DNA from: Neisseriaceae bacterium JH1-16
GTDB taxonomy: Bacteria; Pseudomonadota; Gammaproteobacteria; Burkholderiales; Chromobacteriaceae
Direction: 5' to 3'
DNA length: 64,000 bases
Assembly (NCBI GenBank): GCA_025989215.1
Contig: JAPDNP010000001.1
Coordinates: 868,001 to 932,000 of the forward strand
A program made the translations under genes and the position numbers. Below the pieces are notes generated by a model, which was not told the DNA's origin, did no database searches, and worked only from the letters and a program-made list of their open reading frames with translations. Below, piece by piece: positions 19,974 through 28,505 of the stretch. Position 1 is the first letter of the stretch. Every line of letters begins with the position of its first letter.

Positions 19974-20086
19974 CTAAGGCTCCTTGTTGTTGAATTGATC
20001 TGCATGATTCGACCGGCGGGAGAAATATTACTGGAATTTGCAGACTCTCGCCAATAGTTGACTAAATAACTAGGGTTTATCTCGAT

Positions 20087-21262
20087 ATGTCTCGATATTT
20101 CGATGTCATCGTCCTGGGCGCAGGCGCGGCCGGCTTGATGGCGGCAGCCACCGCCGGCCAGCGCGGTCGACGAGTGCTGCTGCTCGACCATGCGACCAAA
20201 CTGGCCGAGAAAATCCGCATTTCGGGCGGTGGGCGCTGCAATTTCACCAATCTGAATGTACGCCCGGAATGTTACCTTTCGGCCAACCCGCGCTATGTAC
20301 GCTCTGCCCTGGCCCAGTATAGCCAGCACGACTTCATTGCACTGGTCGAACGCTACGGCATCGCCTACCACGAGAAAACCCTGGATCAGCTGTTCTGCGA
20401 CGAGTCCAGCCAGCAGATCATCGACTTGCTCGATGCCGAATGCCGCACCGGCAATGTCGAGCGGGCGATGGGAGTGATGGTGCACGAAGTCGGCCGCAGC
20501 GACCGCTTCGAGCTGAAGACCTCGCTCGGCGAGTTCAGCAGCGAATCGCTGATCGTGGCCACCGGCGGACTGTCCATCCCGCAGATCGGCGCGACGCCGT
20601 TCGGCTACCGCTTGGCCGAACAGTTCGGCCTGACCGTCACCGAGCTTGCTCCGGCGCTGGTACCGCTGACCTTCCACGTCGACGATGCCGAGCGCTTCGC
20701 GCCGCTGGCCGGCATCGCGCTCGACGTGGAGGCGCGCGCCGGCAAAGTAACGTTCCGCGAGAATGCCCTGTTCACCCACAAGGGCGTATCAGGCCCGGCG
20801 ATCCTGCAAGCGTCGTCGTACTGGCGGGCCGGCGAGACGCTGATGCTGAACCTACTGCCCGGCGTCGATCTGGATGCCGAGTTGGCCGAACGCGAGGGCA
20901 GCGAGCAGAAGCTGAGCAATGCACTGGCCGAACTGGGTTGGCCGAAGCGTTTCGCCGAGGTGTGGCTGGCCGCGCAGGGCCTGGACATTCGGGTGCGAGA
21001 ACTGCCGGCCAAACGGCGGCGCCAACTGGCCGAAACGGTGGCGCGCTGGACGCTGCTACCCAACGGCACCCAGGGCTACAAGAAGGCCGAAGTCACCCGC
21101 GGCGGCATCGACACCAAGCAGCTCGACTCGAAGACGATGATGGCCAAGACGATACCGGGCTTGTTCTTCATCGGCGAAGTGGTCGATGTAACCGGATGGC
21201 TGGGCGGCTACAACTTCCAGTGGGCCTGGTCGTCCGGTCATGTCGCCGGCCAGCATTGCTGA
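20087..21262 (+). CDS. rdsA: YhiN/HI0933-family flavoprotein, likely 23S rRNA dihydrouridine synthase RdsA
   Basis: The 391-residue FAD protein starts with a dinucleotide-binding motif (DVIVLGAGAAGLMAAATAG) and has the family signature ISGGGRCNFTN near 46. The end is GGYNFQWAWSSGHVAGQHC. From memory, the E. coli member YhiN was recently shown to make dihydrouridine in 23S rRNA and renamed RdsA; older annotations call it an aminoacetone oxidase or BaiN family protein. The family assignment is sure, the substrate inferred. It is divergent from sodB and two copies of the TTGGCCGAA motif lie within it on the coding strand. Confidence 0.85.
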   Translation: MSRYFDVIVLGAGAAGLMAAATAGQRGRRVLLLDHATKLAEKIRISGGGRCNFTNLNVRPECYLSANPRYVRSALAQYSQHDFIALVERYGIAYHEKTLDQLFCDESSQQIIDLLDAECRTGNVERAMGVMVHEVGRSDRFELKTSLGEFSSESLIVATGGLSIPQIGATPFGYRLAEQFGLTVTELAPALVPLTFHVDDAERFAPLAGIALDVEARAGKVTFRENALFTHKGVSGPAILQASSYWRAGETLMLNLLPGVDLDAELAEREGSEQKLSNALAELGWPKRFAEVWLAAQGLDIRVRELPAKRRRQLAETVARWTLLPNGTQGYKKAEVTRGGIDTKQLDSKTMMAKTIPGLFFIGEVVDVTGWLGGYNFQWAWSSGHVAGQHC

Positions 21263-21446
21263 GCACGGATAAGCTACCGGCCAGCCCCCTTGCAAGCAGA
21301 CCGCCAAGCCAGCGACAACAGCGGCCCGGCTACGCCATCTGGCACACCCAGAAGCATGCACTACCCGATAACGGAACGCGCTTAGGTGATAAAATCACCG
21401 TCTCTTCGAATCGCACCGCCCCGGCGGCGCCAACCAGCAGCCCTGA

Positions 21447-22844
21447 ATGAACGATTTCGATCTACCTAGCGACAGCGCCATGACGGCGCTGCGCACTCCG
21501 CCGCATTCCATCGAGGCCGAGCAATCGGTACTCGGCGGCCTGATGTTGGACAACCAGGCCTGGGACAAAATCGCCGACGTGATCACCGAAGGCGACTTCT
21601 ATCGTCACGATCACCGGCTGATCTACCGCAGCATCGCCCGCCTGGTCGAACAGGCCCGCCCGGCCGACGTGGTGACGGTTTCGGAGCACCTCGACCAGAG
21701 CGGCGAGCTCGGCAATATCGGTGGCCTGTCCTACCTCGCCACACTGGCGCAGAACACGCCGTCGGCGGCCAATATCCGTCGCTACGCCGAAATCGTGCGC
21801 GAGCGTTCGGTAATGCGCCAATTGGCGCAGGTGGGCACCGAGATCAGCGAGTCGGCCTACAACCCGCAGGGCCGTGATGCCGCCCAACTGCTCGACGAAG
21901 CCGAGAACAAGGTGTTCCAGATCGCCGAGAGTACCGCCAAGTCCAAGCAGGGCTTCCTAGAGATGCCCGCGCTGCTGAAAGAGGTAGTCGACCGCATCGA
22001 CATGCTCTACAGCCGCGACAACCCGGACGAAGTCACCGGCGTGCCGACCGGCTTTACCGATCTCGACGCCAAGACCTCGGGCATGCAGCCGGGCGACCTG
22101 ATCATCGTCGCCGGCCGCCCGTCGATGGGTAAAACCGCGTTCTCGATGAACATTGCCGAGCACGTGGCGGTCGAAGCAGGGCTACCAGTGGCGGTGTTCT
22201 CGATGGAGATGGGCGGCACCCAGTTGGTGATGCGTATGCTCGGTTCGGTAGGGCGACTCGACCAGCACGTGCTGCGCACCGGCCGCCTGCAGGACGAGGA
22301 CTGGAGCAAGCTGACCACCGCGATCGGCAAGCTGTCCGAGGCGCCGATGTACATCGACGAGACCCCGGCGCTGACCGCGCTGGAGCTGCGTGCCCGCGCG
22401 CGCCGCCTGGCGCGCCAGTTCGGCGGCAAGCTCGGCCTGATCGTGATCGACTATATGCAGCTGATGAGCGGCTCCGGCCGCAGCGACAACCGGGCATCGG
22501 AACTGGGCGAAATCTCGCGCGGTTTGAAGGGCCTGGCGAAGGAATTGCAGGTACCGGTGATTGCGCTGTCGCAGCTGTCGCGGAGCGTGGAACAACGCCC
22601 GGACAAGCGGCCGATGATGTCCGACTTGCGTGAATCGGGCGCGATCGAGCAGGACGCCGACCTGATCATCTTTATGTATCGTGACGAGTACTATAACCGC
22701 GACTCGCCCGACAACAAGGGCCTGGCCGAGGCCATCATCGGTAAACACCGTAACGGCCCGACCGGCCGGGTCAACCTGACCTTTATCGGCCAGTACGCCA
22801 AGTTCGGCAATGCCGCCCATTCGGGCTGGGCCGACAACGAGTAA
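21447..22844 (+). CDS. dnaB: replicative DNA helicase DnaB
   Basis: The 465-residue hexameric helicase unwinds DNA at the replication fork. The N-terminal helical domain (PHSIEAEQSVLGGLMLDN) binds primase, and a linker leads to the RecA-like motor. Walker A is AGRPSMGKTA near 221 and Walker B is LGLIVIDYMQLM; a FMYRDEYY segment follows. Upstream, GGTGAT-AAA-ATCACC (21385-21399) is a small palindrome containing a possible -10. No intein is present in the motor domain. Confidence 0.96.
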   Translation: MNDFDLPSDSAMTALRTPPHSIEAEQSVLGGLMLDNQAWDKIADVITEGDFYRHDHRLIYRSIARLVEQARPADVVTVSEHLDQSGELGNIGGLSYLATLAQNTPSAANIRRYAEIVRERSVMRQLAQVGTEISESAYNPQGRDAAQLLDEAENKVFQIAESTAKSKQGFLEMPALLKEVVDRIDMLYSRDNPDEVTGVPTGFTDLDAKTSGMQPGDLIIVAGRPSMGKTAFSMNIAEHVAVEAGLPVAVFSMEMGGTQLVMRMLGSVGRLDQHVLRTGRLQDEDWSKLTTAIGKLSEAPMYIDETPALTALELRARARRLARQFGGKLGLIVIDYMQLMSGSGRSDNRASELGEISRGLKGLAKELQVPVIALSQLSRSVEQRPDKRPMMSDLRESGAIEQDADLIIFMYRDEYYNRDSPDNKGLAEAIIGKHRNGPTGRVNLTFIGQYAKFGNAAHSGWADNE

Positions 22845-22885
22845 GGTTGGCCGAACGACTTCATCGAGACACTGCGGAATCGACA

Positions 22886-23194
22886 ATGAGCTTTTTTGAA
22901 AATCACGTGTTTGTCTGCTGCAACCAGCGCGCCCCAGGCGAGGGTTGCTGCGCCGACTTCGGCTCGGCCGAGATGCTCGGCCACTTGAAAGACCGGGTCA
23001 AGGCACTGGGCCTAAACGGCCCGGGCAAGACCCGCGTCAGCAAGGCAGGCTGCCTGGGACGCTGCGACGACGGCCCGGTACTGGTGGTTTACCCGCAAGG
23101 TACCTGGTACACCTTCGTCGACAAGGACGACATCGATGAGATCATCGACGAGCACCTGGTCAACGGCCGCGAAGTGGAAAGGCTGAAAGTCTGA
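22886..23194 (+). CDS. thioredoxin-like [2Fe-2S] ferredoxin
   Basis: The 102-residue protein has the cysteine pattern of thioredoxin-like ferredoxins: VFVCCNQRAPGEGCC near the start and AGCLGRCDDGP near 56. An LVVYPQGTWYTFVDKDDIDEII tail is typical of (2Fe-2S) ferredoxins related to the NuoE fold. Its electron partners are unknown. A copy of AAGGTTGGCCGAA lies in its leader. It is followed directly by a hydrolase gene overlapping by one base. Confidence 0.85.
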   Translation: MSFFENHVFVCCNQRAPGEGCCADFGSAEMLGHLKDRVKALGLNGPGKTRVSKAGCLGRCDDGPVLVVYPQGTWYTFVDKDDIDEIIDEHLVNGREVERLKV

Positions 23195-23805
23195 TGTTGA
23201 AACCACCGGAAAAAGTCATTATCGCCGGCCCGGTTGGCGCACTGGAAACCATCGTCGTGCCGCCGCAGGGCGAGGCGCGCGGGATTGCCGTGATCTGCCA
23301 CCCGAACCCAACCCAGGGCGGCACCAATACCAACAAGGTGGTGCAGACCACCGCCAAGGCACTGTCACAGCTAGGCTATCACTGCTACTGCCCGAACCTG
23401 CGCGGCGTTGGTGAGAGTGAAGGTACGCACGACTACGGCAACGGCGAAGTCGACGACGTGATCGCCGTGGTCGACCACGCTCGCCGCGAACACGGCGCCG
23501 ATGCGTCGCTGGTATTGGCCGGCTTCTCGTTCGGCGGCTTCGTCGCTGCCCGCACTCGCGCGCGTATCGACGCCGACAAGCTGCTGCTGATGGGCGTGGC
23601 CGTCGGCAAATATACGATCCCCACGCCAGCCGTACCGGCCGACACGCTGGTGATCCACGGCGAAGAAGACGAGGTGATCCCGCTGTCGGCAGTGCTCGAC
23701 TGGGCACGACCGCAGGGGCTGCCGGTGATGGTATTCCCCGGCACCAGCCACTTCTTCCACGGCAAGCTGGTGCCGCTGGCACAGATGATCCAGCGCTGCC
23801 TGTAA
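23194..23805 (+). CDS. alpha/beta hydrolase
   Basis: This 203-residue hydrolase has the oxyanion region ICHPNPTQGGTNTNKVV, the nucleophile elbow GFSFGG with Ser near 111, an Asp in HGEEDEVIP near 152, and the His in GTSHFFHG near 189. This places it in the dienelactone hydrolase-like group often annotated as YsgA-like or CocE/NonD-related; the substrate is unknown. The ATG overlaps the ferredoxin stop (TGATG), so both are co-translated. A terminator made of two opposed TTGGCCGAA copies follows. Confidence 0.82.
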   Translation: MLKPPEKVIIAGPVGALETIVVPPQGEARGIAVICHPNPTQGGTNTNKVVQTTAKALSQLGYHCYCPNLRGVGESEGTHDYGNGEVDDVIAVVDHARREHGADASLVLAGFSFGGFVAARTRARIDADKLLLMGVAVGKYTIPTPAVPADTLVIHGEEDEVIPLSAVLDWARPQGLPVMVFPGTSHFFHGKLVPLAQMIQRCL

Positions 23806-23820
23806 GACTGCTGCAAAACG

Positions 23821-23848
23821 ATTCGGCCAACCCTAAGGTTGGCCGAAT
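23821..23848. terminator. convergent terminator built from two inverted uptake-like 9-mers
   Basis: ATTCGGCCAACC (23821-23832) and GGTTGGCCGAAT (23837-23848) form a perfect 12-bp stem with a CTAA loop. On the minus strand a CGTTTT follows, serving rnk. Inverted uptake sequences forming terminators are well known in Neisseria. Confidence 0.8.
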
Positions 23849-23872
23849 GCAGTGGGGCGATGCCGATGCTTG

Positions 23873-24286
23873 TCAGCGATGCAGATCACCCGCCGCCTCG
23901 GGCTGGTAGCGGATCGCCAGCACCGTCAAACGGGTCTCCTTGCCATCCGGCAACGGCCACACGATGCTCTGGCCGATGGCCAGGCCGAGCAGGGCGCTAC
24001 CCACCGGCGCCAGCACCGACAGACATCCCCGATCGAAGTCGGCATCTCGTGGATAGACCAGCGTCAGTTCGCGTTCCTCACCACTGACCGTATCGCGCAC
24101 CAGCACCCGACTGTTCATCGACACCACATCGGCCGGCATGGCCGAAGGCTCGACCACCTCCGCCCGTTCCAACTCTCGCTCCAGCGCAAGCACCCCCGGC
24201 ACCTCGCGCGCCGACACCGATTCGATCAGGTCGGTCAGGCGGTCATAATCAAGACTGGAAACGGTAATCGGCGGCAGGGTCGACAT
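23873..24286 (-). CDS. rnk: nucleoside diphosphate kinase regulator, GreA/GreB-like
   Basis: The 137-residue protein fits Rnk: a short N-terminal coiled coil ([28 protein letters not shown]) and a GreA/B C-terminal domain ([51 protein letters not shown]). Rnk binds RNA polymerase in the same place as the Gre factors and influences nucleotide pools and alginate in Pseudomonas. I chose the ATG with GAGGAG about 7 bases upstream; an ATG five codons further up lacks one. It faces the hydrolase gene across the inverted-repeat terminator. Confidence 0.88.
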   Translation of the reverse strand: MSTLPPITVSSLDYDRLTDLIESVSAREVPGVLALERELERAEVVEPSAMPADVVSMNSRVLVRDTVSGEERELTLVYPRDADFDRGCLSVLAPVGSALLGLAIGQSIVWPLPDGKETRLTVLAIRYQPEAAGDLHR

Positions 24287-24326
24287 CACTACACTCCTCA
24301 TTCAACATTCAAGCGCGGGCGCTAAA

Positions 24327-24360
24327 AAAAGCAGGCCGTGATGCTCAAGCACCACGGCCA
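24327..24360 (-). terminator. minus-strand terminator upstream of rnk
   Basis: On the minus strand GGCCGTGGTGCT pairs with AGCATCACGGCC (one mismatch) and runs into seven T residues. It would stop antisense transcripts before they enter rnk. Confidence 0.55.
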
Positions 24361-24438
24361 AGACGCCATGATATCCGACTCAAGCAGGTTTCGGAAATAT
24401 CGCCAACGGCATATGCCGACCTCAATCGGGGAGCAGCC

Positions 24439-25335
24439 ATGCTGAAGATCACCGGTTTGCTGAAACGCTACAACGGACGAGCCGTGGTCAACGATGTAAG
24501 CTTTCACGTCAGACCCGGCGAATGCTTCGGTCTGCTGGGGCCGAACGGCGCCGGCAAGACCACCACGATGAAACTGGCGCTGGGCCTGATCGAGCCCGAC
24601 GCCGGGGCGATTCGACTATGCGGCGAGCCGATCCCCAAACGCGCCCGCGAGGCCAGAGTGCGCGTCGGCGTAGTGCCGCAGTTCGATAATCTCGACCCGG
24701 ACTTCACCGTGGCCGAGAACCTGGTGGTATGGGGTCGCTACTTCGGCCTGCCGGATGCGAGGCTCTACGCCCAGGTACCGTATCTACTCGAATTCGCCGG
24801 GCTCGCCGGCCGTGCCGACGCCAAGGTGGGTGAGCTGTCCGGCGGGATGAAACGCCGCCTGACACTGGCTCGAGCATTGGTCAACGACCCGGACATCATC
24901 TTCCTCGACGAGCCGACCACCGGGCTCGATCCACAAGCCCGCCACCTGATCTGGGAGCGACTGCGCCGACTGACCCAGCAAGGCAAGACCCTGGTGCTGA
25001 CCACCCACTTCATGGACGAAGCGGAGCGGCTGGCCGGGCGGCTGGCGATCATCGACAACGGCCGGCTGATCGTCGAAGGCAGCCCGCGCGAGTTGATCGA
25101 TCAGCATATCGAGCCGGATGTACTCGAGGTATACGGCGATGGGGCACTCGGCTGGATGCCGCTACTGCCCCCCGGCACCCGCCGCGAGGAGAGTGGTGAA
25201 ACGGTGTTCTTCTATGGCGCCGCACTCGACCCGCTGGTCGCCCAGTTGGCCGAAACAGGGCTGCGCTATGTGCGCCGCCCGGCCAACCTGGAAGATGTGT
25301 TCCTGAAGTTGACCGGCCGCGAACTACGCGACTGA
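24439..25335 (+). CDS. ABC transporter ATPase, NodI-like, without its permease
   Basis: The 298-residue ATPase has Walker [10 protein letters not shown] near 36, Q-loop [14 protein letters not shown], signature LSGGMKRRL near 135, Walker [15 protein letters not shown] and a switch His in [11 protein letters not shown]. Sequence and length fit the NodI/DrrA type of exporter ATPase, which normally works with a 6-helix permease (NodJ). No permease follows: about 90 bases downstream is a terminator and then the convergent map gene. It may use a distant permease or be a remnant. Confidence 0.87.
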   Translation: MLKITGLLKRYNGRAVVNDVSFHVRPGECFGLLGPNGAGKTTTMKLALGLIEPDAGAIRLCGEPIPKRAREARVRVGVVPQFDNLDPDFTVAENLVVWGRYFGLPDARLYAQVPYLLEFAGLAGRADAKVGELSGGMKRRLTLARALVNDPDIIFLDEPTTGLDPQARHLIWERLRRLTQQGKTLVLTTHFMDEAERLAGRLAIIDNGRLIVEGSPRELIDQHIEPDVLEVYGDGALGWMPLLPPGTRREESGETVFFYGAALDPLVAQLAETGLRYVRRPANLEDVFLKLTGRELRD

Positions 25336-25426
25336 ACCGCATCAAGACCATAAGGAATGGCACGGCCAGTCTATGGGGTCTTACTTATCGATCCTCATTG
25401 ACCGAGTCCAGCCCTGATCCAGCAAC

Positions 25427-25452
25427 AAAAAAACCCGCTCTAAGCGGGTTTT
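25427..25452. terminator. bidirectional terminator between the ABC ATPase gene and map
   Basis: AAAACCCGCT pairs with AGCGGGTTTT around a 3-base loop, with A and T tracts on both sides. Confidence 0.88.
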
Positions 25453-25476
25453 CCTCTAAAAGCACGGTTGGCGTGC

Positions 25477-26265
25477 TTAGGGCTTGGCCGGTGTTCCAGC
25501 CGACTGCGTCAGTATCTCGTAGCCGGTTTCGGTCACCAGGACCGTGTGCTCCCACTGTGCCGACAGGCTGCGATCCTTGGTCACCACGGTCCAACCGTCG
25601 GCGAGCATGCGCAGGTGGCGCTTGCCCTGATTGATCATCGGCTCGACGGTGAAAATCATGCCAGGCTTCAGCTCGACGCCGGTACCGCGACGACCGTAGT
25701 GCAGCACTTGCGGCTCGTCGTGGAACTTCTTGCCGATGCCATGACCGCAGAATTCCTGCACCACGCTGTAGCCGTTGGCTTCGGCGTGCTGCTGGCAGGC
25801 TGCGCCGATATCGCCGAGATGCGCACCGGGGCGGATCTGCTCGATGCCTTTCCACATGGTCTCGTAGGTGATCTTGCACAGGCGGCGTGCAAACGGGGAG
25901 ACATCACCGACTAGGAACATCCGGCTCGTATCGCCGTGATAACCGTCCTTGATCACGGTGACGTCGATATTGACGATATCGCCGTTCTTCAACGCCTTGC
26001 CATCCGGAATGCCGTGGCAGATTACGTGGTTGACCGAGGTGCAGATCGACTTCGGGTACGGTGTGCCACCATCCGGCGCATAGTTGAGCGGGGCAGGGAT
26101 GGCCTGCTGCACGTTGACGGTGTACTCGTTGCAGAGGCGGTCGAGTTCTTCGGTGGTGACACCCGCTTTGACGAATGGCGTGATGTAGTCGAGCAGCTCG
26201 CTGGCGAGCCGGCCGGCCACGCGCATTTTTTCGATGTCTTCCTGGGTATGGAGAGTGATGGCCAT
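25477..26265 (-). CDS. map: methionine aminopeptidase, type I
   Basis: The 262-residue enzyme removes the initiator Met from new proteins. The metal ligands of the pita-bread fold are visible: Asp in NIDVTVIKDGYHGDTSRMF, His in CGHGIGKKFHDEP, Glu in FTVEPMIN and Glu in WEHTVLVTETG. I start at MAITLHTQEDIEKMRVAGRLA, which matches E. coli Map; an upstream ATG would add 28 unrelated residues. The ribosome binding site is weak. The gene is convergent with the ABC ATPase gene. Confidence 0.95.
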   Translation of the reverse strand: MAITLHTQEDIEKMRVAGRLASELLDYITPFVKAGVTTEELDRLCNEYTVNVQQAIPAPLNYAPDGGTPYPKSICTSVNHVICHGIPDGKALKNGDIVNIDVTVIKDGYHGDTSRMFLVGDVSPFARRLCKITYETMWKGIEQIRPGAHLGDIGAACQQHAEANGYSVVQEFCGHGIGKKFHDEPQVLHYGRRGTGVELKPGMIFTVEPMINQGKRHLRMLADGWTVVTKDRSLSAQWEHTVLVTETGYEILTQSAGTPAKP

Positions 26266-26314
26266 TGCTTCTTGTCTGTCTTGGGTTCCAATACCCAATG
26301 ATAACAAATACGTA

Positions 26315-26344
26315 TAAAAAACGGGCACCCCATGGGGGTGCCCG
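26315..26344 (-). terminator. terminator after the porin gene
   Basis: On the minus strand CGGGCACCCC pairs with GGGGTGCCCG around a 3-base loop and is followed by six T residues. Confidence 0.9.
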
Positions 26345-26381
26345 ATCAAATATGACTGACTGAAAGGATGCTGCCTAAGAC

Positions 26382-27521
26382 TTAGAACGAGGTCTTCAGG
26401 CCAACACCGATGGCGCGGATGTCTTCGCCTTTCGTCAGGGCAGGGCTAGCGGCGTTACCGTTGTCGATGACCGCAGAGGTGCCAGCGTTGAAGTTCACGT
26501 TCTGGGCGCTGCCGTTGGTGATCTTGGTGCCGTAGACGTAGGCCTGGGTGCGCTTGGACAGGTCATAGGTCACGCCGGCCACCCATTGCTTGGCTTCGGT
26601 GCCGAGCACAGTCCCAGTCGACTTGGATTGCTGACCAAGACGAGCATAGGCAGCTTTCAGCGAAACCGCACCGATATCCTGGCTGGCGGCGAACAGCCAG
26701 TCGGCTTGACGGCTGGTCGAACCATCGACGTTCTTGTCACGACGCAGTTCGTAACCGGCGCCGATCATGGTGCCGAAGTCGAACTTGTAGCTGGCGGCAA
26801 GCTTGTAGAACTGGGTATTGTCGATGCTCTCAGCAGTACCTGCACTGTTCAGTTGGGTACCCTGACGGTCCCAGCCGGCACCCACGTTCAGGCCGGCGAG
26901 TTGGTAGTTCAGGCCCAGCGACCAGCGGTCGCGGTTCTGACGGAAGTTGTCGGCCGTCCCCACGGGACGGGTCTCGTCAAAGCCATACGACACACCACCC
27001 TGGAGACCGTTCCACACCGGGGAGGTGTAGTGCACGCTGTTCTTCAGACGGGCTTCGCCGCGGCTGAAGATGGAGGTGGAGTCTTGGGTATCGGCACTGG
27101 TATCCGGCAGTACGATCAGGGTTCGGTTGGTCAGGCGCTTGTAGGCGGAGTCGTAGTTACCCATCAGGAAGGTGCCGTAATCGGCGCTGGATAGGCCGAC
27201 GAAGGTGTTGCGGGTGGCAAACACGGCGCCCTGGCCCTTGTCGTCGGTACCGCCTTGTTCGGCGCCGCGAATCTCCTGCTCTACCTGCCAGATTGCCTTC
27301 AGGCCATTGCCGAGGTCTTCGTTGCCCTTGAAGCCAAGAATCGACTTGCTAACCACGCGGCCTTTGGTCACGTTGTTGGTCAGGTTAGAAGCAGGAGCAC
27401 CACTTACCTGGGTCGACTCAACGGCCATATTGATGGTGCCGTACAGAGTAACGTCAGCATGGGCGAGCAGCGGGGTAGTCAGGGCCGAGGCGATCAGGCC
27501 GGCGATAATCTTCTTCTGCAT
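26382..27521 (-). CDS. outer-membrane porin, Neisseria/Burkholderia general type
   Basis: The 379-residue protein begins with a signal peptide (MQKKIIAGLIASALTTPLLAHA) and then DVTLYGTINMAVEST, the standard first strand of trimeric 16-strand porins (Porin_4). ILGFKGNEDLGNGLKAIWQVEQ is a family signature, and the protein ends in a strand closing with Phe (AIGVGLKTSF), needed for BAM insertion. It lets small solutes cross the outer membrane. A long AT-rich leader lies upstream, and a strong terminator follows. Confidence 0.94.
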   Translation of the reverse strand: MQKKIIAGLIASALTTPLLAHADVTLYGTINMAVESTQVSGAPASNLTNNVTKGRVVSKSILGFKGNEDLGNGLKAIWQVEQEIRGAEQGGTDDKGQGAVFATRNTFVGLSSADYGTFLMGNYDSAYKRLTNRTLIVLPDTSADTQDSTSIFSRGEARLKNSVHYTSPVWNGLQGGVSYGFDETRPVGTADNFRQNRDRWSLGLNYQLAGLNVGAGWDRQGTQLNSAGTAESIDNTQFYKLAASYKFDFGTMIGAGYELRRDKNVDGSTSRQADWLFAASQDIGAVSLKAAYARLGQQSKSTGTVLGTEAKQWVAGVTYDLSKRTQAYVYGTKITNGSAQNVNFNAGTSAVIDNGNAASPALTKGEDIRAIGVGLKTSF

Positions 27522-27891
27522 TTTCTAAGAGACTCCGTCTTTGTGTAAGAAAGCGACAAGCGCCAAAATTCAGACGGGATGTTAGAGGCAAAATGTGACA
27601 CACAAGTAACAAAATCATGACAAAATGAAGTATTTGGTATTTCTGTTGCATTATTGAAACAAAAAGCGAAATATATAACATTATATAACGGAACATTTTT
27701 TTCATATAACTAGATTAATAAGATCGATCGGCTATTTGAATAGTTGCAGATGCACCACAACCGGCACGGTTCGATTTGCTCGACAGAGCGCGAACCGCAT
27801 AGCGAAACCTAAGCCACGGGCGAACCCATGAGATCACGAGCTGAAGGAGCGCTGGAGATATGCGGTTGGAATGCAAAGAGGAGCGATGAGA

Positions 27892-28019
27892 CAGGAGAGC
27901 AGGAGAGCAGGAGAGCAGGAGAGCAGGAGAGCAGGAGAGCAGGAGAGCAGGAGAGCAGGAGAGCAGGAGAGCAGGAGAGCAGGAGAGCAGGAGAGCAGGA
28001 GAGCAGGAGAGCAGGAGAG
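27892..28019 (+). repeat. 16 perfect tandem copies of the octamer CAGGAGAG
   Basis: The 128-base array has no mismatch. It begins in an ORF-like context (ATG at 27828) and ends just before a hairpin. Repeats of this kind change copy number by slippage. Confidence 0.95.
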
Positions 28020-28071
28020 TGAAACAAAGATTTCGCTATATTTTACCTGATATAGCTAGATCTTTGTTTCA
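28020..28071. repeat. 52-base near-perfect hairpin next to the octamer array
   Basis: TGAAACAAAGAT (28020-28031) pairs with ATCTTTGTTTCA (28060-28071), and inside it GCTATAT (28035-28041) pairs with ATATAGC (28050-28056). Only a 3x3 internal loop interrupts the 19 base pairs. It lies 11 bases past the DUF3579 stop but lacks a T tract. Confidence 0.8.
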
Positions 28072-28082
28072 TTGCATGACTG

Positions 28083-28397
28083 TCACGCCAGAAATTTGTT
28101 GGGATAAACTTCATCGATCAAGGTGCGGCAGTCGACCACACGCAGATCATTATCGCTGGCGAAATCCATCAGGAAACGGAACATCGCCGGATAGACTTTC
28201 TCGAGTTTCTTGTCGACCGCAACGCAGCGGACATTCTCGAGCATCATCGGCCGGACGTGAGCATGATAGGCCAGCTTCTGGTCGTCGCCGAAGGAGGCAA
28301 GAATACCTGCCAAACGCTCGGCCCAGTCGCTGGGGCGGAAGGTGCGTCCCTCGGAGGTGACGCCTTGAATAACGATTTCGTACGGGTTACAGATCAT
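28083..28397 (-). CDS. DUF3579 family protein
   Basis: This 104-residue cytosolic protein starts MICNPYEIVIQGVTSEGRTFRPSDWAERL, as in the betaproteobacterial DUF3579 family, often found near dinG, argF or argG. The function is unknown. Typical features here are WAERLAGILA, YHAHVRPMM, and the end RVVDCRTLIDEVYPN. The ribosome binding site is not obvious. It lies downstream of dinG on the same strand, 108 bases away. Confidence 0.8.
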   Translation of the reverse strand: MICNPYEIVIQGVTSEGRTFRPSDWAERLAGILASFGDDQKLAYHAHVRPMMLENVRCVAVDKKLEKVYPAMFRFLMDFASDNDLRVVDCRTLIDEVYPNKFLA

Positions 28398-28438
28398 GGT
28401 GACTGGACACAGTTGTTGTTTTGAGGAGTGTCTCCGGA

Positions 28439-28481
28439 CCGCGGCGAGGATTGTGTTCGATTGTTAGACTTGTCGCCGCGG
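28439..28481 (-). terminator. 9-bp stem-loop between dinG and the DUF3579 gene
   Basis: CCGCGGCGA (28439-28447) pairs perfectly with TCGCCGCGG (28473-28481) across a 25-base loop. There is no T tract, so its effect is uncertain. Confidence 0.35.
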
Positions 28482-28505
28482 GGATAGCCAGATTCTACTC
28501 CAAAT

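Larger units (their letters stand above)
27522..28082. other. gene-free region upstream of the porin, with tandem repeat and hairpin
   Basis: The first 200 bases are AT-rich and probably carry the porin promoter. The rest holds a 16-copy octamer array and a 52-base hairpin. Open frames through the array exist in both directions only because 8 is not a multiple of 3 and the unit lacks stops; none has a ribosome binding site. Confidence 0.55.

Noticed and set aside
22886-23194. NuoE subunit of complex I
   Set aside because: No other nuo genes are near, and the length and cysteine pattern fit the stand-alone thioredoxin-like ferredoxin.
24322-24507. 61-codon minus-strand frame upstream of the ABC ATPase
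   Set aside because: It runs through a terminator and overlaps the ATPase start; there is no ribosome binding site.
25360-25404. Start of a truncated NodJ permease after the ABC ATPase
   Set aside because: Only 14 codons before a stop, with no permease-like sequence.
27892-28019. CRISPR array
   Set aside because: The octamers are directly adjacent with no spacers and no cas genes nearby.
27809-28027. Leu/Ser-rich repeat protein on the minus strand
   Set aside because: The frame exists only because the octamer has no stop in any frame; there is no ribosome binding site.
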